From NCBI GenBank assembly GCA_001790955.1, contig MGDP01000149.1:1-38208 (forward strand): 38,208 bases of DNA. Direction: 5' to 3'. The DNA comes from Candidatus Tectomicrobia bacterium RIFCSPLOWO2_12_FULL_69_37. GTDB taxonomy: Bacteria > UBA8248. Each line of letters opens with the position of its first letter. Position 1 is the first letter of the stretch. Below the pieces are notes generated by a model that was not told the DNA's origin, did no database searches, and was given only the letters and a program-made list of their open reading frames with translations. Both the position numbers and the translations under genes were made by a program. This document shows, piece after piece, positions 31,684 to 38,208 of this stretch.

Positions 31684-33032
31684 CGCCTGCTCCCCTGGGG
31701 GCCCGGGGCGGCGGGCGCCGGCACGCGGCCCACCCGGAACCCGCTGTGGGGCAGGACGAGTTCGGGCGACCGCTTCGTCCGGATGACGGTGGGCGTCACG
31801 AGCACCACGAGCTCGGTCTTGTCGTCCGAGAAGTCCCGGCTCTGGAACAGCTGGCCCAGGATGGGCACGTCCCCGATGAAGGGAAGCTGGGCCATGTTCC
31901 GCTTCTGGTTCTCGGAGAGGAGCCCCGAGATGGGCATGGACTGCCCGTCCCTCAGCACCACCTCGGTCTTGGTGTTGCTGGTCTTGAAGCCGGGGACGGT
32001 GAAGCCGGAGACCACGACCGCGATGGTGTTGTCGATGGCGCTGACCTCGGGCTCCACCGACATTTCGACCAGGCCCGACTTGAGCACCTTGGGCTTGAAC
32101 TTGAGCTGGATGCCGAAGCGCTTGTACATGATGGTCACGCTGCCGTCCTGGCCGGGCACCGGGATGGGCACCTCGCCGCCGACCAGGAAGTTCCCCTCCT
32201 TCCCACTCATCACGCGGAGGTTCGGCTCGGCCAGGGTGCGGATGTAGCCCTTGTCCTGGAGGGCCCGGATGAACAAGCCCTGCGTCCGCGCATTGGTCCC
32301 CACGAAAATGTTGAGCAGGCTGCCGAAGGAGATGTCCGGCCCGACATCCGTGGTCTGGGGCTGGAGGAAGGTGCCGCGGGCCGAGAAGCCCGGCGCGCCC
32401 GGGAGGAGGAGGATATCGTCCCGGTTCAGGCTCGAGCGGCGGATAAAGCCCAGCCCCACTTGAATGGCCCCGGAGCGCGAGATCTCGGCGAAGTGGACCT
32501 TGAGCAGGACCTGGGGGACCTCGTCCACCTGGAGGTTGTCCACCACCTTCTTGGGCGCCACCGCCTCGGCGAGCCCCAGGGCGACGGTGCGCGACTCCTC
32601 CGAGCTCACCGATCCCGAGAGCACCACGCTGCTGCCCACCTGCTCGACCTTGATCTGCTCCTTGGGGAGCAGGTTGGCGATCTGCGCGCTCAGCTGCTGG
32701 GCCAGGGGGTCCTCGGCGGTGACCGAGAGGTCGTAGGAGAAGACGCCGTCCCGCTCGTCCCAGACGATGAGGGTGGTGACGCCCTTCGCCTTCCCGTTGA
32801 GGACCACCTCCTGCGGGCTCACCACCACCACCTCCGCCACCTTGGGCTCGGCCAGCGACACGCGGCGGATGCGGCCCTCGAACTTGAGGACGAGGCTCTT
32901 CCCGGCCGCCACGCTCACCTTGCCGCCGGGGGGGGCCGGGGCGGCCCAGGCCGGGGAGGCCGCCCCCCACGCGAAGGCCAGGAGAAGGGCCGCCGCGAAG
33001 AGGCGGAAGCGGCTTTCCACGGGGGTCCTCAT
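31680..33032 (-). CDS. cpaC: Tad secretin CpaC/RcpA
   Basis: A 450-aa outer-membrane secretin, the pore for the Flp pilus. A signal peptide ends at SPAWA-APA (about residues 25-31). The periplasmic part includes a pilus-assembly N-terminal domain (SVAAGKSLVLKFEGRIRRVSLAEP) and a BON-like segment (IKVEQVGSSVVLSGSVSS). The secretin core contains GGEVPIPVPGQDGSVTIMYKRFGIQLKF and IGDVPILGQLFQSRDFSDDKTELVVLVTP, near-consensus secretin signature. The ATG at 33032 has GAACT-rich upstream but no strong SD; it lies only 1 base after the cpaB stop, so coupling is likely. Confidence 0.95.
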   Translation of the reverse strand: MRTPVESRFRLFAAALLLAFAWGAASPAWAAPAPPGGKVSVAAGKSLVLKFEGRIRRVSLAEPKVAEVVVVSPQEVVLNGKAKGVTTLIVWDERDGVFSYDLSVTAEDPLAQQLSAQIANLLPKEQIKVEQVGSSVVLSGSVSSEESRTVALGLAEAVAPKKVVDNLQVDEVPQVLLKVHFAEISRSGAIQVGLGFIRRSSLNRDDILLLPGAPGFSARGTFLQPQTTDVGPDISFGSLLNIFVGTNARTQGLFIRALQDKGYIRTLAEPNLRVMSGKEGNFLVGGEVPIPVPGQDGSVTIMYKRFGIQLKFKPKVLKSGLVEMSVEPEVSAIDNTIAVVVSGFTVPGFKTSNTKTEVVLRDGQSMPISGLLSENQKRNMAQLPFIGDVPILGQLFQSRDFSDDKTELVVLVTPTVIRTKRSPELVLPHSGFRVGRVPAPAAPGPQGSRR

Positions 33033-33033
33033 T

Positions 33034-34332
33034 CTAGAACTCCGTCTTGGAGCGCTTGCCGCCCTGGAGGATCTCCACCGAATAGGGCGCCCCCGGGCCC
33101 GCGGGCTTGCGGTCCACATCCTTCTTGTCCTTGCCCTCCCGCAGCAGGTCCGTCACCCCCACCGGCTTCAGCTCGCCGCTCTCCTTGTCCGCGGGGTTGC
33201 GGAGGGAGAGCCACAGCTTGCCCGTGGCCGAGGCGAGGGCGAGCCGGTCGCTCTGTACGGGGCTCACGAGCAGGGTGACGACGGCGACCGGGATGCGGTC
33301 CTTCGCCCCGGCCGACTCCCGGACGCCGCCCGCGGCGAGCACCTCGATGTCCTGGAGGATGGTCTTGGTGACGGCGGTCTTCTGGGTGCCGGTGGCGTTC
33401 TGGCGGGGAACCTCGATCTCGAAGGTGCCGTGCACGTCCACGCGGTTCCCCGGCAGGAGGAAGCCGGCCACGCCGGTCACGTCGGTCACGCTGATGGAGA
33501 AGGCCCGCTGCCCCTGGGGGATCCGGCCCGAGAGGCTTTGGGTGCCCGCAGGAGCGGGCGGCTCCTTCCTCGGCGCGGCCCCGGCGGGCGGGGCGGAGGC
33601 GGCGTGCTTGAAGACGTCGTCCACCGTCACGGGGCTGAGGGCGGGCATGGTCTTGTCCCGCGGGTTGCGCATCGAGAGCCACAGGGAGCCCGCCGTGCCG
33701 GAGAGGGCGAGCTTGGCACTCTCGGCGGGGGTCAGCAGGAGGGTCACCATGGGCACGGACACCCCGCTCTTCTTCTTCCCGGCCTCCTGCACCCCGCCCG
33801 CGGCGAGTACCTCGATATCTTGGAGGATGGCCTGGGTGACCGGGGTCTTCCGCGTGCCGGTGCCCCGGTCGGAGGGCACCTCCATGTCGAAGGTCGCATA
33901 GACGTCTACCCGGCTGCCGGGGAGGAGGAAGCCGGCCACCCCGGTCACGTCGTTCACGCGGATGGTGAAGGCGCGGCGGCCGCCCGGGATGAGGGTGGAG
34001 AGCCCCTCCACGCTGTCCTCGGCGGCAAGCTTGCTCCGGAGCAGGGGCTCGCCCTTCACCATGTTAAAGACGATGATCCGGCCTTCGGCCTCGCTGAGGT
34101 TGCGGATGTAGTCCGGCGTCGCCAGCCGCTCGGGCCAGTCGAGCAGGTCGACGTCGCCCTTGACCAGCTTGACGCCCCGGGTGAGCTCCTTGGCCAGCAC
34201 GGCGACCTTCACGGTCTCTTCGCGCTTCTCGGCGACGGGACTCGTGCGGGCGGACTGGCGCATCACCAGGGCGCCGGCCAGGAGACCGAGCCCAAGGGCC
34301 ACGATCAAGGGAATCAGGAGCCTGCGCCGCAT
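33034..34332 (-). CDS. cpaB: Tad pilus protein CpaB/RcpC with a duplicated RcpC domain
   Basis: A 432-aa periplasmic protein with an N-terminal anchor (about 5-23), a SAF domain (about 42-108), then two similar RcpC units at about 111-241 and 267-398. Both units carry DVTGVAGFLLPG-x-RVDV (first at 128-144, second at 284-300) and ILQDIEVLAAGGV (169-181 and 325-337), and each ends with LWLS-x-RNP. A Pro/Ala-rich linker (about 242-266) separates them. Ordinary CpaB proteins have one unit and are much shorter (often 250-300 aa). The ATG at 34332 is preferred: GGGGGA lies five bases upstream. CpaB supports the secretin and may bind peptidoglycan. See the finding on the duplication. Confidence 0.93.
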   Translation of the reverse strand: MRRRLLIPLIVALGLGLLAGALVMRQSARTSPVAEKREETVKVAVLAKELTRGVKLVKGDVDLLDWPERLATPDYIRNLSEAEGRIIVFNMVKGEPLLRSKLAAEDSVEGLSTLIPGGRRAFTIRVNDVTGVAGFLLPGSRVDVYATFDMEVPSDRGTGTRKTPVTQAILQDIEVLAAGGVQEAGKKKSGVSVPMVTLLLTPAESAKLALSGTAGSLWLSMRNPRDKTMPALSPVTVDDVFKHAASAPPAGAAPRKEPPAPAGTQSLSGRIPQGQRAFSISVTDVTGVAGFLLPGNRVDVHGTFEIEVPRQNATGTQKTAVTKTILQDIEVLAAGGVRESAGAKDRIPVAVVTLLVSPVQSDRLALASATGKLWLSLRNPADKESGELKPVGVTDLLREGKDKKDVDRKPAGPGAPYSVEILQGGKRSKTEF

Positions 34333-34390
34333 CGTTTTCCCCCGCACCCGCTTTCAAGGAGCCGGCGCGCCGGGCGCCGGCCGGCTCCGC

Positions 34391-34816
34391 TCATGCGATG
34401 AAGAAGGAAACCAAGGCGCCCGTGGCCAGGGGCGGGGCGTAGGGGAGCCACTTCTCCCTCCCCCGGACGGCCAGCCAGGCCAGGGCCCACACTCCTCCGA
34501 GAACGGACCCGAGAAGCACGGCCCAGACGGCGCCCACCGGCCCCAGCAGCGAGCCGGCGGCGGCGAGGAGCTTCAGGTCGCCCGCGCCCACATAGCCCAG
34601 GACCACGAACGGGAAAAACACCCCCCCCGCCAGCACCAAGCCCGAGGCCGAGAAGAGGAGGCCCGCCCCTCCTTTCTCCAGCCCCCCGATCAGGAGCCCC
34701 GCCAGGGCGCAGGAGAAGGTGAGGAAGTCGGGGACGCGGCGCGAGCGCAGATCCCAGTAGGTGGCTCCCGAGGCCAGCACCACCAGCACCCCCAGCCGCA
34801 CCGCCCAGAAGCTCAT
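34391..34816 (-). CDS. cpaA: Prepilin peptidase CpaA/TadV (A24 family)
   Basis: A 141-aa inner-membrane aspartic protease that removes the leader of Flp pilin. It has about four to five helices. The catalytic aspartates are visible as Asp22 in YWDLRSRRVPD and Asp80 in GYVGAGDLKLLAA, the GxGD motif. Length is typical for the short CpaA class, which lacks the N-methyltransferase domain of PilD. The ATG at 34816 has no good Shine-Dalgarno sequence, so translation may depend on coupling or on a different start; no better start is visible. A strong hairpin lies between flp and this gene. Confidence 0.9.
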   Translation of the reverse strand: MSFWAVRLGVLVVLASGATYWDLRSRRVPDFLTFSCALAGLLIGGLEKGGAGLLFSASGLVLAGGVFFPFVVLGYVGAGDLKLLAAAGSLLGPVGAVWAVLLGSVLGGVWALAWLAVRGREKWLPYAPPLATGALVSFFIA

Positions 34817-34908
34817 GAAGGAAGGTGCCAGATCGCCCGCCTCTCCCGCCCTGCGTCCCCGGACGCCTTGACCTGCCAAAGCAAACTCCCCCTCATGAAG
34901 CGGCTCCT

Positions 34909-34940
34909 TCCCTTCCCCTGGGCGCCCCCAGGGGAAGGGA
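34909..34940 (-). terminator. 14-bp hairpin between flp and cpaA (attenuator or stabiliser)
   Basis: Arms 34909-34922 and 34927-34940 pair perfectly over 14 bp with a 4-nt loop. No T tract follows on the minus strand, so it is probably not a full terminator. It may raise flp mRNA level relative to the downstream machinery by stabilising or partly ending the transcript. Confidence 0.55.
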
Positions 34941-35012
34941 GGATAGGGCCGCCTCATCTTTTCCGGCGGGGGCTTCCCGCGCCGGGAAAGCGGGGGAAAT
35001 CCCGCTAACGGG

Positions 35013-35174
35013 CTAGAGGGCCGCGACGATCGTGGTGAAGGCGCCCTGGATGCCGCCGGCCAGCGCGGTCAGCGCGGCGATCAGAACGATGGCCACCAGC
35101 GCGATGATCAGGGCGTATTCGACGAGCGACTGTCCCTTTTCACTCCGAGCTCGCTTCATCCACCGCTTGAACAT
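35013..35174 (-). CDS. flp: Flp-family pilin
   Basis: A 53-aa type IVb pilin, the structural subunit of the Tad pilus. A short basic leader (MFKRWMKRARSEKG) is followed by the processing site: cleavage after Gly14, with the conserved Glu19 at position +5 in QSLVEYALII. A hydrophobic helix (20-40) completes it. The ATG at 35174 has AGAAGGG eight bases upstream. It is the first gene of the Tad operon; a sigma54-like element lies about 50 bases upstream. Confidence 0.95.
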   Translation of the reverse strand: MFKRWMKRARSEKGQSLVEYALIIALVAIVLIAALTALAGGIQGAFTTIVAAL

Positions 35175-35224
35175 TGGCCCTTCTCCTCCATGTCGCGCCT
35201 TCGACGAGGCGCTGGGAAAAAATG

Positions 35225-35238
35225 GCACGCAATGTGCC
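35225..35238 (-). promoter_or_regulatory. Sigma54-like promoter element upstream of flp
   Basis: On the minus strand the core reads GGCAC-ATTGC-GTGC with GG at 35238-35237 and GC at 35226-35225. That is exactly ten bases between the GG and GC invariants of -24/-12 promoters. Transcription would begin near 35213, 39 nt before the flp ATG. The -12 element has GTGC instead of TTGC. The sequence is also a perfect dyad (GGCAC/GTGCC), so it could instead be an operator. Confidence 0.45.
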
Positions 35239-35499
35239 GCAGACCACGGTTTCGGACTGTCTCCTCCGCTACGGATGGCGCCCCGGGATGCCATCACCTA
35301 CCTAAATGATATGCCGCTTCCAGGAAAGAGTCATTATTCTACTTCACGTCAATTGAGAGAGTATCGTCACAATCCTTCGGCGATTTCAGCAAATACGCCA
35401 TCCTCGGCATCGCCCGATCCCTTATAGGGGGGATGAGGGACCCCGTGTTTCCAACCTCAGGGCGGCGGAATCTTCGAACTTTTCCTCCTCATATATAGA

Positions 35500-35528
35500 A
35501 TTTTAGTTTTTTCCCGCCTCAAATGCAA
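35500..35528 (-). promoter_or_regulatory. Alternative sigma70-type promoter toward flp
   Basis: TTGCAT (35523-35528) and TAAAAT (35500-35505) are 17 bases apart on the minus strand within the AT-rich segment. It would give flp a leader of about 320 nt. Weak -35, good -10. Confidence 0.3.
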
Positions 35529-35687
35529 TGTATTTGAAATTATCTCCTCCTCCCGGCTCTTCCCGCCTCATCAGGCCAAAATGTCTCAGGCGGAGACACC
35601 CCTGCCCGCCGCTTGTCCCTTCAGATGAGGAGATCGCTTTTCCCCCAGCCCGGGCACGGAGGGGTGGGGTCCATCGAGAGGAAATGG

Positions 35688-35717
35688 TTGCCTTTTCAGG
35701 GCGAATTTTCATACAAT
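35688..35717 (+). promoter_or_regulatory. Sigma70-type promoter toward the cNMP-binding gene
   Basis: TTGCCT (35688-35693) and TACAAT (35712-35717) are 18 bases apart. The leader would be about 200 nt before the ATG at 35923. Confidence 0.5.
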
Positions 35718-35922
35718 CCCACTAACTTCCGGCAGTCTCATGCACGATGATGAGGAACGGCGGGCAGGGGTAATGGGGGCCACGGCCGGGCCGGGGACTT
35801 TGTCTGAAATGCGCTATCTTGATGCTTGATGCCGCCGCGCGGTCGCCATCGGCGGGAAGAACCCGGTCAAGATCAGGGTTCGACGGGGGAAGCGCCTCGT
35901 CCCTGAATGAGGAGACACGCTA

Positions 35923-36423
35923 ATGCCAACGGCATTCGGGTCCCGGTTCGCCGCCCACCGCCTGGAGCTCCTCAAGCGGGTTTCCCACATCGGGTTCTTC
36001 GATAAGCTGACCGAGGATGAGCGTTATGAGCTCATCACCTACGGGAAGATCACCAGCCACAACGATGGCCAGATCATCTTCGAGGAAGAGGCGCCCAACG
36101 ACCACGTCATGTACTTCGTGGTGAGCGGAGGGGTGGACATCCTCCTCAACGGCTACCGGAACCCCGCGGGCACGGACGTCGTGGCAACCCTCCAGCCGGG
36201 CGAGATCTTCGGCGAGATCGCCATCCTGGACGCCCTTCCGCGCTCCGCCAGCGCGCGGGCCAAGGGCCTCACCACCATCCTGGGGATCGACCTCTTCGCC
36301 CACCGGGACCAAGACCAGAAACCCTCGGCGGACCTGACCATCAAGATCCTCCGGCACATCGCCGAGGGCCTCTGCGCCAAGCTCCGCAACGTCAACAAGG
36401 TGCTCCTCCACGCCAAGGGCTGA
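35923..36423 (+). CDS. Stand-alone cyclic nucleotide-binding domain protein
   Basis: A 166-aa cNMP-binding beta-roll without a DNA-binding or enzymatic domain. The phosphate-binding cassette has FGEIAIL at 96-102 and PRSASARA at 106-113, with Arg107 and Ser108 in the binding positions. A helix-rich stretch precedes the roll (about 10-45) and a C-terminal helical segment follows (about 135-163). GAGGAG is nine bases upstream of the ATG. It is divergent from the Tad operon across the regulatory region, which makes it a candidate sensor for pilus activity, but that is positional inference only. It is similar in design to the 6813 protein, with a distinct sequence outside the cassette. Confidence 0.9.
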   Translation: MPTAFGSRFAAHRLELLKRVSHIGFFDKLTEDERYELITYGKITSHNDGQIIFEEEAPNDHVMYFVVSGGVDILLNGYRNPAGTDVVATLQPGEIFGEIAILDALPRSASARAKGLTTILGIDLFAHRDQDQKPSADLTIKILRHIAEGLCAKLRNVNKVLLHAKG

Positions 36424-36465
36424 ACCCCCGGGCGGCCCGGGCGCACCGCCGCTCCCCGCACCGGC

Positions 36466-37545
36466 CTATTCCCGATCCGCCTCTTCCAGGAAGCGGCGCG
36501 CCACCTCCGTCCACCCGTAGCGCCGCACGCGCCGGCGGCCGCCCTCCCCCAGCCGCGCCCGGAGCCCCGCGTCCCGGAGGAGCCGGACGAGTGCATCCGC
36601 GAGCGCGCCCGTGTCCCCCGGCGGCACGAGAAGGGCCGCCTCGCCCTCCGCCGCCACCTCGGGGGCCGCCCCCGCCCGCGCCGCCACGATGGGCAGGCCC
36701 GCCGCCATCGCCTCCAGGAACACGATCCCGAAACCCTCCTGGAGGCTGGGGAGGCAGAAGACGTCCGCCCCGAAATACTCCCGCCGCACGTCCGCGTCGC
36801 GGGGCACCTCCCCCAGGAAGCTTACCGCCTCCCCCAGCCCCAGCGCCGCCGCGCGGCGCCCGAGGCCCTTCAGCATGGGCCCCCCGCCCACCACCCGCAG
36901 GCGCGCCCCGGGCACCTGCGCTCGCACCCGGGGCATCGCGTCGATGAGGGAGGCCGTGTTCTTCCGGGGGTACTGGCGGGCCACCGAGAGGACGACGGGA
37001 GGGCCCCCGCGAGAGGGCCGGGGCACCGCGCACAGGGCGTCCCAGGGGGCCAAGTCGATGCCCTCGGGCACGACGGAGAGCTTCTCCGCGGGGAGGCCGT
37101 ATGCGTCCGAGGCGGCGCGGCGGCTGTGCCCGCTCGTCACGAAGACGCGCCGCGCCCGCCGCGCGTTCCGCCCCTCCAGCCGGGCGAGGAGGCCGAGGCG
37201 GAGGCGGGGCCAGCCCCTCTCGAAGGCCATCTCCTCGGCGGCGACCCCCTTGAGGCAGACCACGCGGCGGGGCGCCGAGGCGCGGGGGAGCGCGAAGCCG
37301 TCGATGTCGAAGCCGACGATCAGGTCGAACGCGCGGGGATCGAAGCGGAAGGGAAGCCCGGCGTTGTAGAGGAGCCGCCGGAGAGCGAGGCCGGGCAAGG
37401 GCCAGCGTGGCCTGAGCCAGGCGACCTCGTGGCCCAGGGCGCCGAGGCCCTGGGCGAGGCCGGCGATGCCGGCCGCCGTGCCGCTCCCCCGCGCGGTTTC
37501 CTCGAGCCAGGAGTTGAGGAAGAGGATCCGCAGGCGCGCGCTCAT
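36466..37545 (-). CDS. GT4-family glycosyltransferase
   Basis: A 359-aa glycosyltransferase with two Rossmann-like halves (GT-B fold). The N-terminal half begins LRILFLNSW and has a glycine-rich acceptor loop (SGTAAGIAGLAQGLGALGHEV). The C-terminal half has SVARQYPRKN (donor-binding lysine), GARLRVVGGGPM, and the GT4 motif SLQEGFGIVFLEAMAAGLPIVAA with its paired glutamates. Sugar donor and acceptor are unknown. The ATG at 37545 has no Shine-Dalgarno sequence. It starts 18 bases after the pterin dehydratase stop, so translational coupling is plausible. Confidence 0.92.
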   Translation of the reverse strand: MSARLRILFLNSWLEETARGSGTAAGIAGLAQGLGALGHEVAWLRPRWPLPGLALRRLLYNAGLPFRFDPRAFDLIVGFDIDGFALPRASAPRRVVCLKGVAAEEMAFERGWPRLRLGLLARLEGRNARRARRVFVTSGHSRRAASDAYGLPAEKLSVVPEGIDLAPWDALCAVPRPSRGGPPVVLSVARQYPRKNTASLIDAMPRVRAQVPGARLRVVGGGPMLKGLGRRAAALGLGEAVSFLGEVPRDADVRREYFGADVFCLPSLQEGFGIVFLEAMAAGLPIVAARAGAAPEVAAEGEAALLVPPGDTGALADALVRLLRDAGLRARLGEGGRRRVRRYGWTEVARRFLEEADRE

Positions 37546-37563
37546 GCGGGGGGGAGGCCGGGG

Positions 37564-37893
37564 TCAGAGCGCCTGGTCCGCCTTGGCGGCGAAGACGAAG
37601 TCGCTCTCCGTCAGGCCGTCGATCTTATGGGTCCAGATGGCCAGCTTGACCTTCCCCCAGGCCAGGTAGATGTCGGGGTGGTGGCCCTGCCGCTCGGCCA
37701 GCTCGCCGACGCGGACGGTGAAGTCCATCGCCTTGCGGAAATCGGGGAACTTGTACTCCTTCTCCAGGTGGTGCTCCTCCACCACCCGCCAGCCGCCGCC
37801 CAGCTTGGTCTGGATGGCCCGTATGTCCTTGCCTTTCAAGGGAGGGACGCCGCCCTTGCAGGGGACGCACTCCTTGGCAGCCAGTTCGCTCAT
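37564..37893 (-). CDS. phhB: Pterin-4a-carbinolamine dehydratase
   Basis: A 109-aa enzyme that dehydrates 4a-hydroxytetrahydropterin, recycling the cofactor after phenylalanine hydroxylase. It shows the N-terminal CVPCKGG-PPL box, the catalytic HHPD (about 71-74) and the tail WTHKIDGLTESDF. Length is typical. Homologues also occur in bacteria without phenylalanine hydroxylase, and none is in this window, so a moonlighting or molybdopterin-related role remains possible. The ATG at 37893 has AAGGAG about eight bases upstream. Confidence 0.94.
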   Translation of the reverse strand: MSELAAKECVPCKGGVPPLKGKDIRAIQTKLGGGWRVVEEHHLEKEYKFPDFRKAMDFTVRVGELAERQGHHPDIYLAWGKVKLAIWTHKIDGLTESDFVFAAKADQAL

Positions 37894-38011
37894 GGACCGG
37901 ACTCCTTCTCACGCGCTCCCGCGCAGGGGGCCAAGGCGGCGCGGCCTCCCGATCTTCGCGGTTTTCCCCGGCCGCCGCAACCCGGGAGGAAAACCCACCC
38001 CCATACGGGAA

Positions 38012-38046
38012 GGCCGCCCCCGGGGAAGCGCTCCCCGGGGGCGGCC
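38012..38046 (-). terminator. 15-bp perfect hairpin after the peptide-binding protein gene
   Basis: Arms 38012-38026 and 38032-38046 pair perfectly over 15 bp with a 5-nt loop, 40 bases after the stop of the gene at the right edge. The run of T on the minus strand is poor, so it could end or protect that transcript. Confidence 0.55.
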
Positions 38047-38085
38047 CGTCCCGTCAGCGGCGGGAACCTCGCCCGGCTTCCCGTC

Positions 38086-38208
38086 CTACTTCAGGCCGAT
38101 CTCCCAGGCCATGGGGCGCTCGTCCACGCGGGGGTCCCAGTCCACGCGGTTGCTGAGCCCGAAGGTGGCGTTCAGCCGGTAGAGGGGGATGAAGGCCACG
38201 TCGTTCGT
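38086..38208 (-). CDS. C-terminal end of a peptide ABC transporter substrate-binding protein (partial)
   Basis: The last 40 codons of a protein entering from the right edge. The end FIPLYRLNATFGLSNRV-WDPR-DERPMAWEIGLK-stop is the usual C-terminus of family 5 solute-binding proteins (DppA/OppA-like), which bind peptides or nickel in the periplasm. Stop TAG occupies 38086-38088. It is the same transporter class as the ATPase at the left edge, but 37 kb apart. Confidence 0.85.
   Translation of the reverse strand, partial: TNDVAFIPLYRLNATFGLSNRVDWDPRVDERPMAWEIGLK

Larger units (their letters stand above)
35175..35922. other. 748-bp AT-richer regulatory region between flp and the cNMP-binding gene
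   Basis: Divergent intergenic region, clearly less GC-rich than the rest (especially 35290-35560). It contains a sigma54-like element (35225-35238), an 11-bp direct repeat TTCCCGCCTCA at 35511-35521 and 35560-35570 (49 bases apart), a small dyad TGTCTC-AGGCG-GAGACA at 35582-35598, and sigma70-type candidates in both directions. Two short reading frames near 35503-35725 lack coding character and ribosome-binding sites. No RNA gene was recognised. Confidence 0.6.

Noticed and set aside
35503-35725. Short reading frames in the AT-rich intergenic region (69 and 65 codons)
   Set aside because: They overlap on opposite strands, have no ribosome-binding sites, and their composition looks non-coding.

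Overview
The window looks like chromosomal DNA from a GC-rich (roughly 70% by eye, not computed), Gram-negative-type bacterium. The envelope genes support a two-membrane cell: a secretin, three lipoproteins with lipoboxes, an ElyC-like protein and two coiled-coil membrane proteins. The gene mix includes split-subunit transhydrogenase, FdhE, a cyclic-2,3-diphosphoglycerate synthetase homologue, a Tad pilus and Dpp-type peptide transport. That would fit a deltaproteobacterial, Rokubacteria/Methylomirabilota or Tectomicrobia-like lineage, but nothing here fixes the taxonomy. I see no phage, transposase or CRISPR array. Nearly all the DNA is coding, and long open frames opposite real genes are GC-driven shadows.

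Layout. 0-0.5 kb: start of a leftward peptide-ABC ATPase with its own promoter. 0.5-4.6 kb: rightward lipoprotein, cDPG-synthetase-like GTPase and a TPR-LysM protein. 4.6-9.5 kb: endonuclease III (leftward), CDGSH protein, tRNA-Arg(CCG) with a clear terminator, ElyC-like protein, a stand-alone cNMP-binding protein, a beta-CASP metallo-hydrolase and a small methyltransferase. 9.9-13.7 kb: fdhE-pntAA-pntAB-pntB. 13.8-16 kb: zinc-ribbon protein, a 51-aa ORF, cspA between two 104-bp direct repeats, an EamA transporter and tRNA-Ala(GGC). 16.1-23.1 kb: DUF362 protein, a pair of coiled-coil membrane proteins, TauE/SafE exporter, MenB-like crotonase, DoxX-like protein, XRE-S24 repressor, and several hypothetical or PEGA proteins. 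23.1-24.7 kb: rmuC and chorismate mutase.

24.9-35.2 kb is the main functional unit: a leftward Tad (Flp pilus) operon, flp-cpaA-cpaB-cpaC-cpaE-cpaF-tadB-tadC. It runs with 1-4 base gaps or overlaps into a DUF192/methyltransferase fusion and a lipoprotein, then a 56-aa membrane protein and a strong terminator. Flp pilin is cleaved by CpaA, CpaF powers assembly through TadB/TadC, CpaC is the outer-membrane pore, CpaB is its partner and CpaE is the localisation factor. No TadE/F/G minor pilins and no TadD are present here. CpaB has an internally duplicated RcpC domain.

Upstream of flp is a 748-bp AT-richer non-coding region with a sigma54-like element and repeats, followed by a second stand-alone cNMP-binding protein. 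A GT4 glycosyltransferase, pterin-4a-carbinolamine dehydratase and the last codons of a peptide-binding protein close the window.

The strongest candidates for something undescribed are the cspA insertion between diverged direct repeats, the duplicated-domain CpaB, and the Tad operon tail (DUF192/ICMT fusion, lipoprotein, micro-membrane protein).
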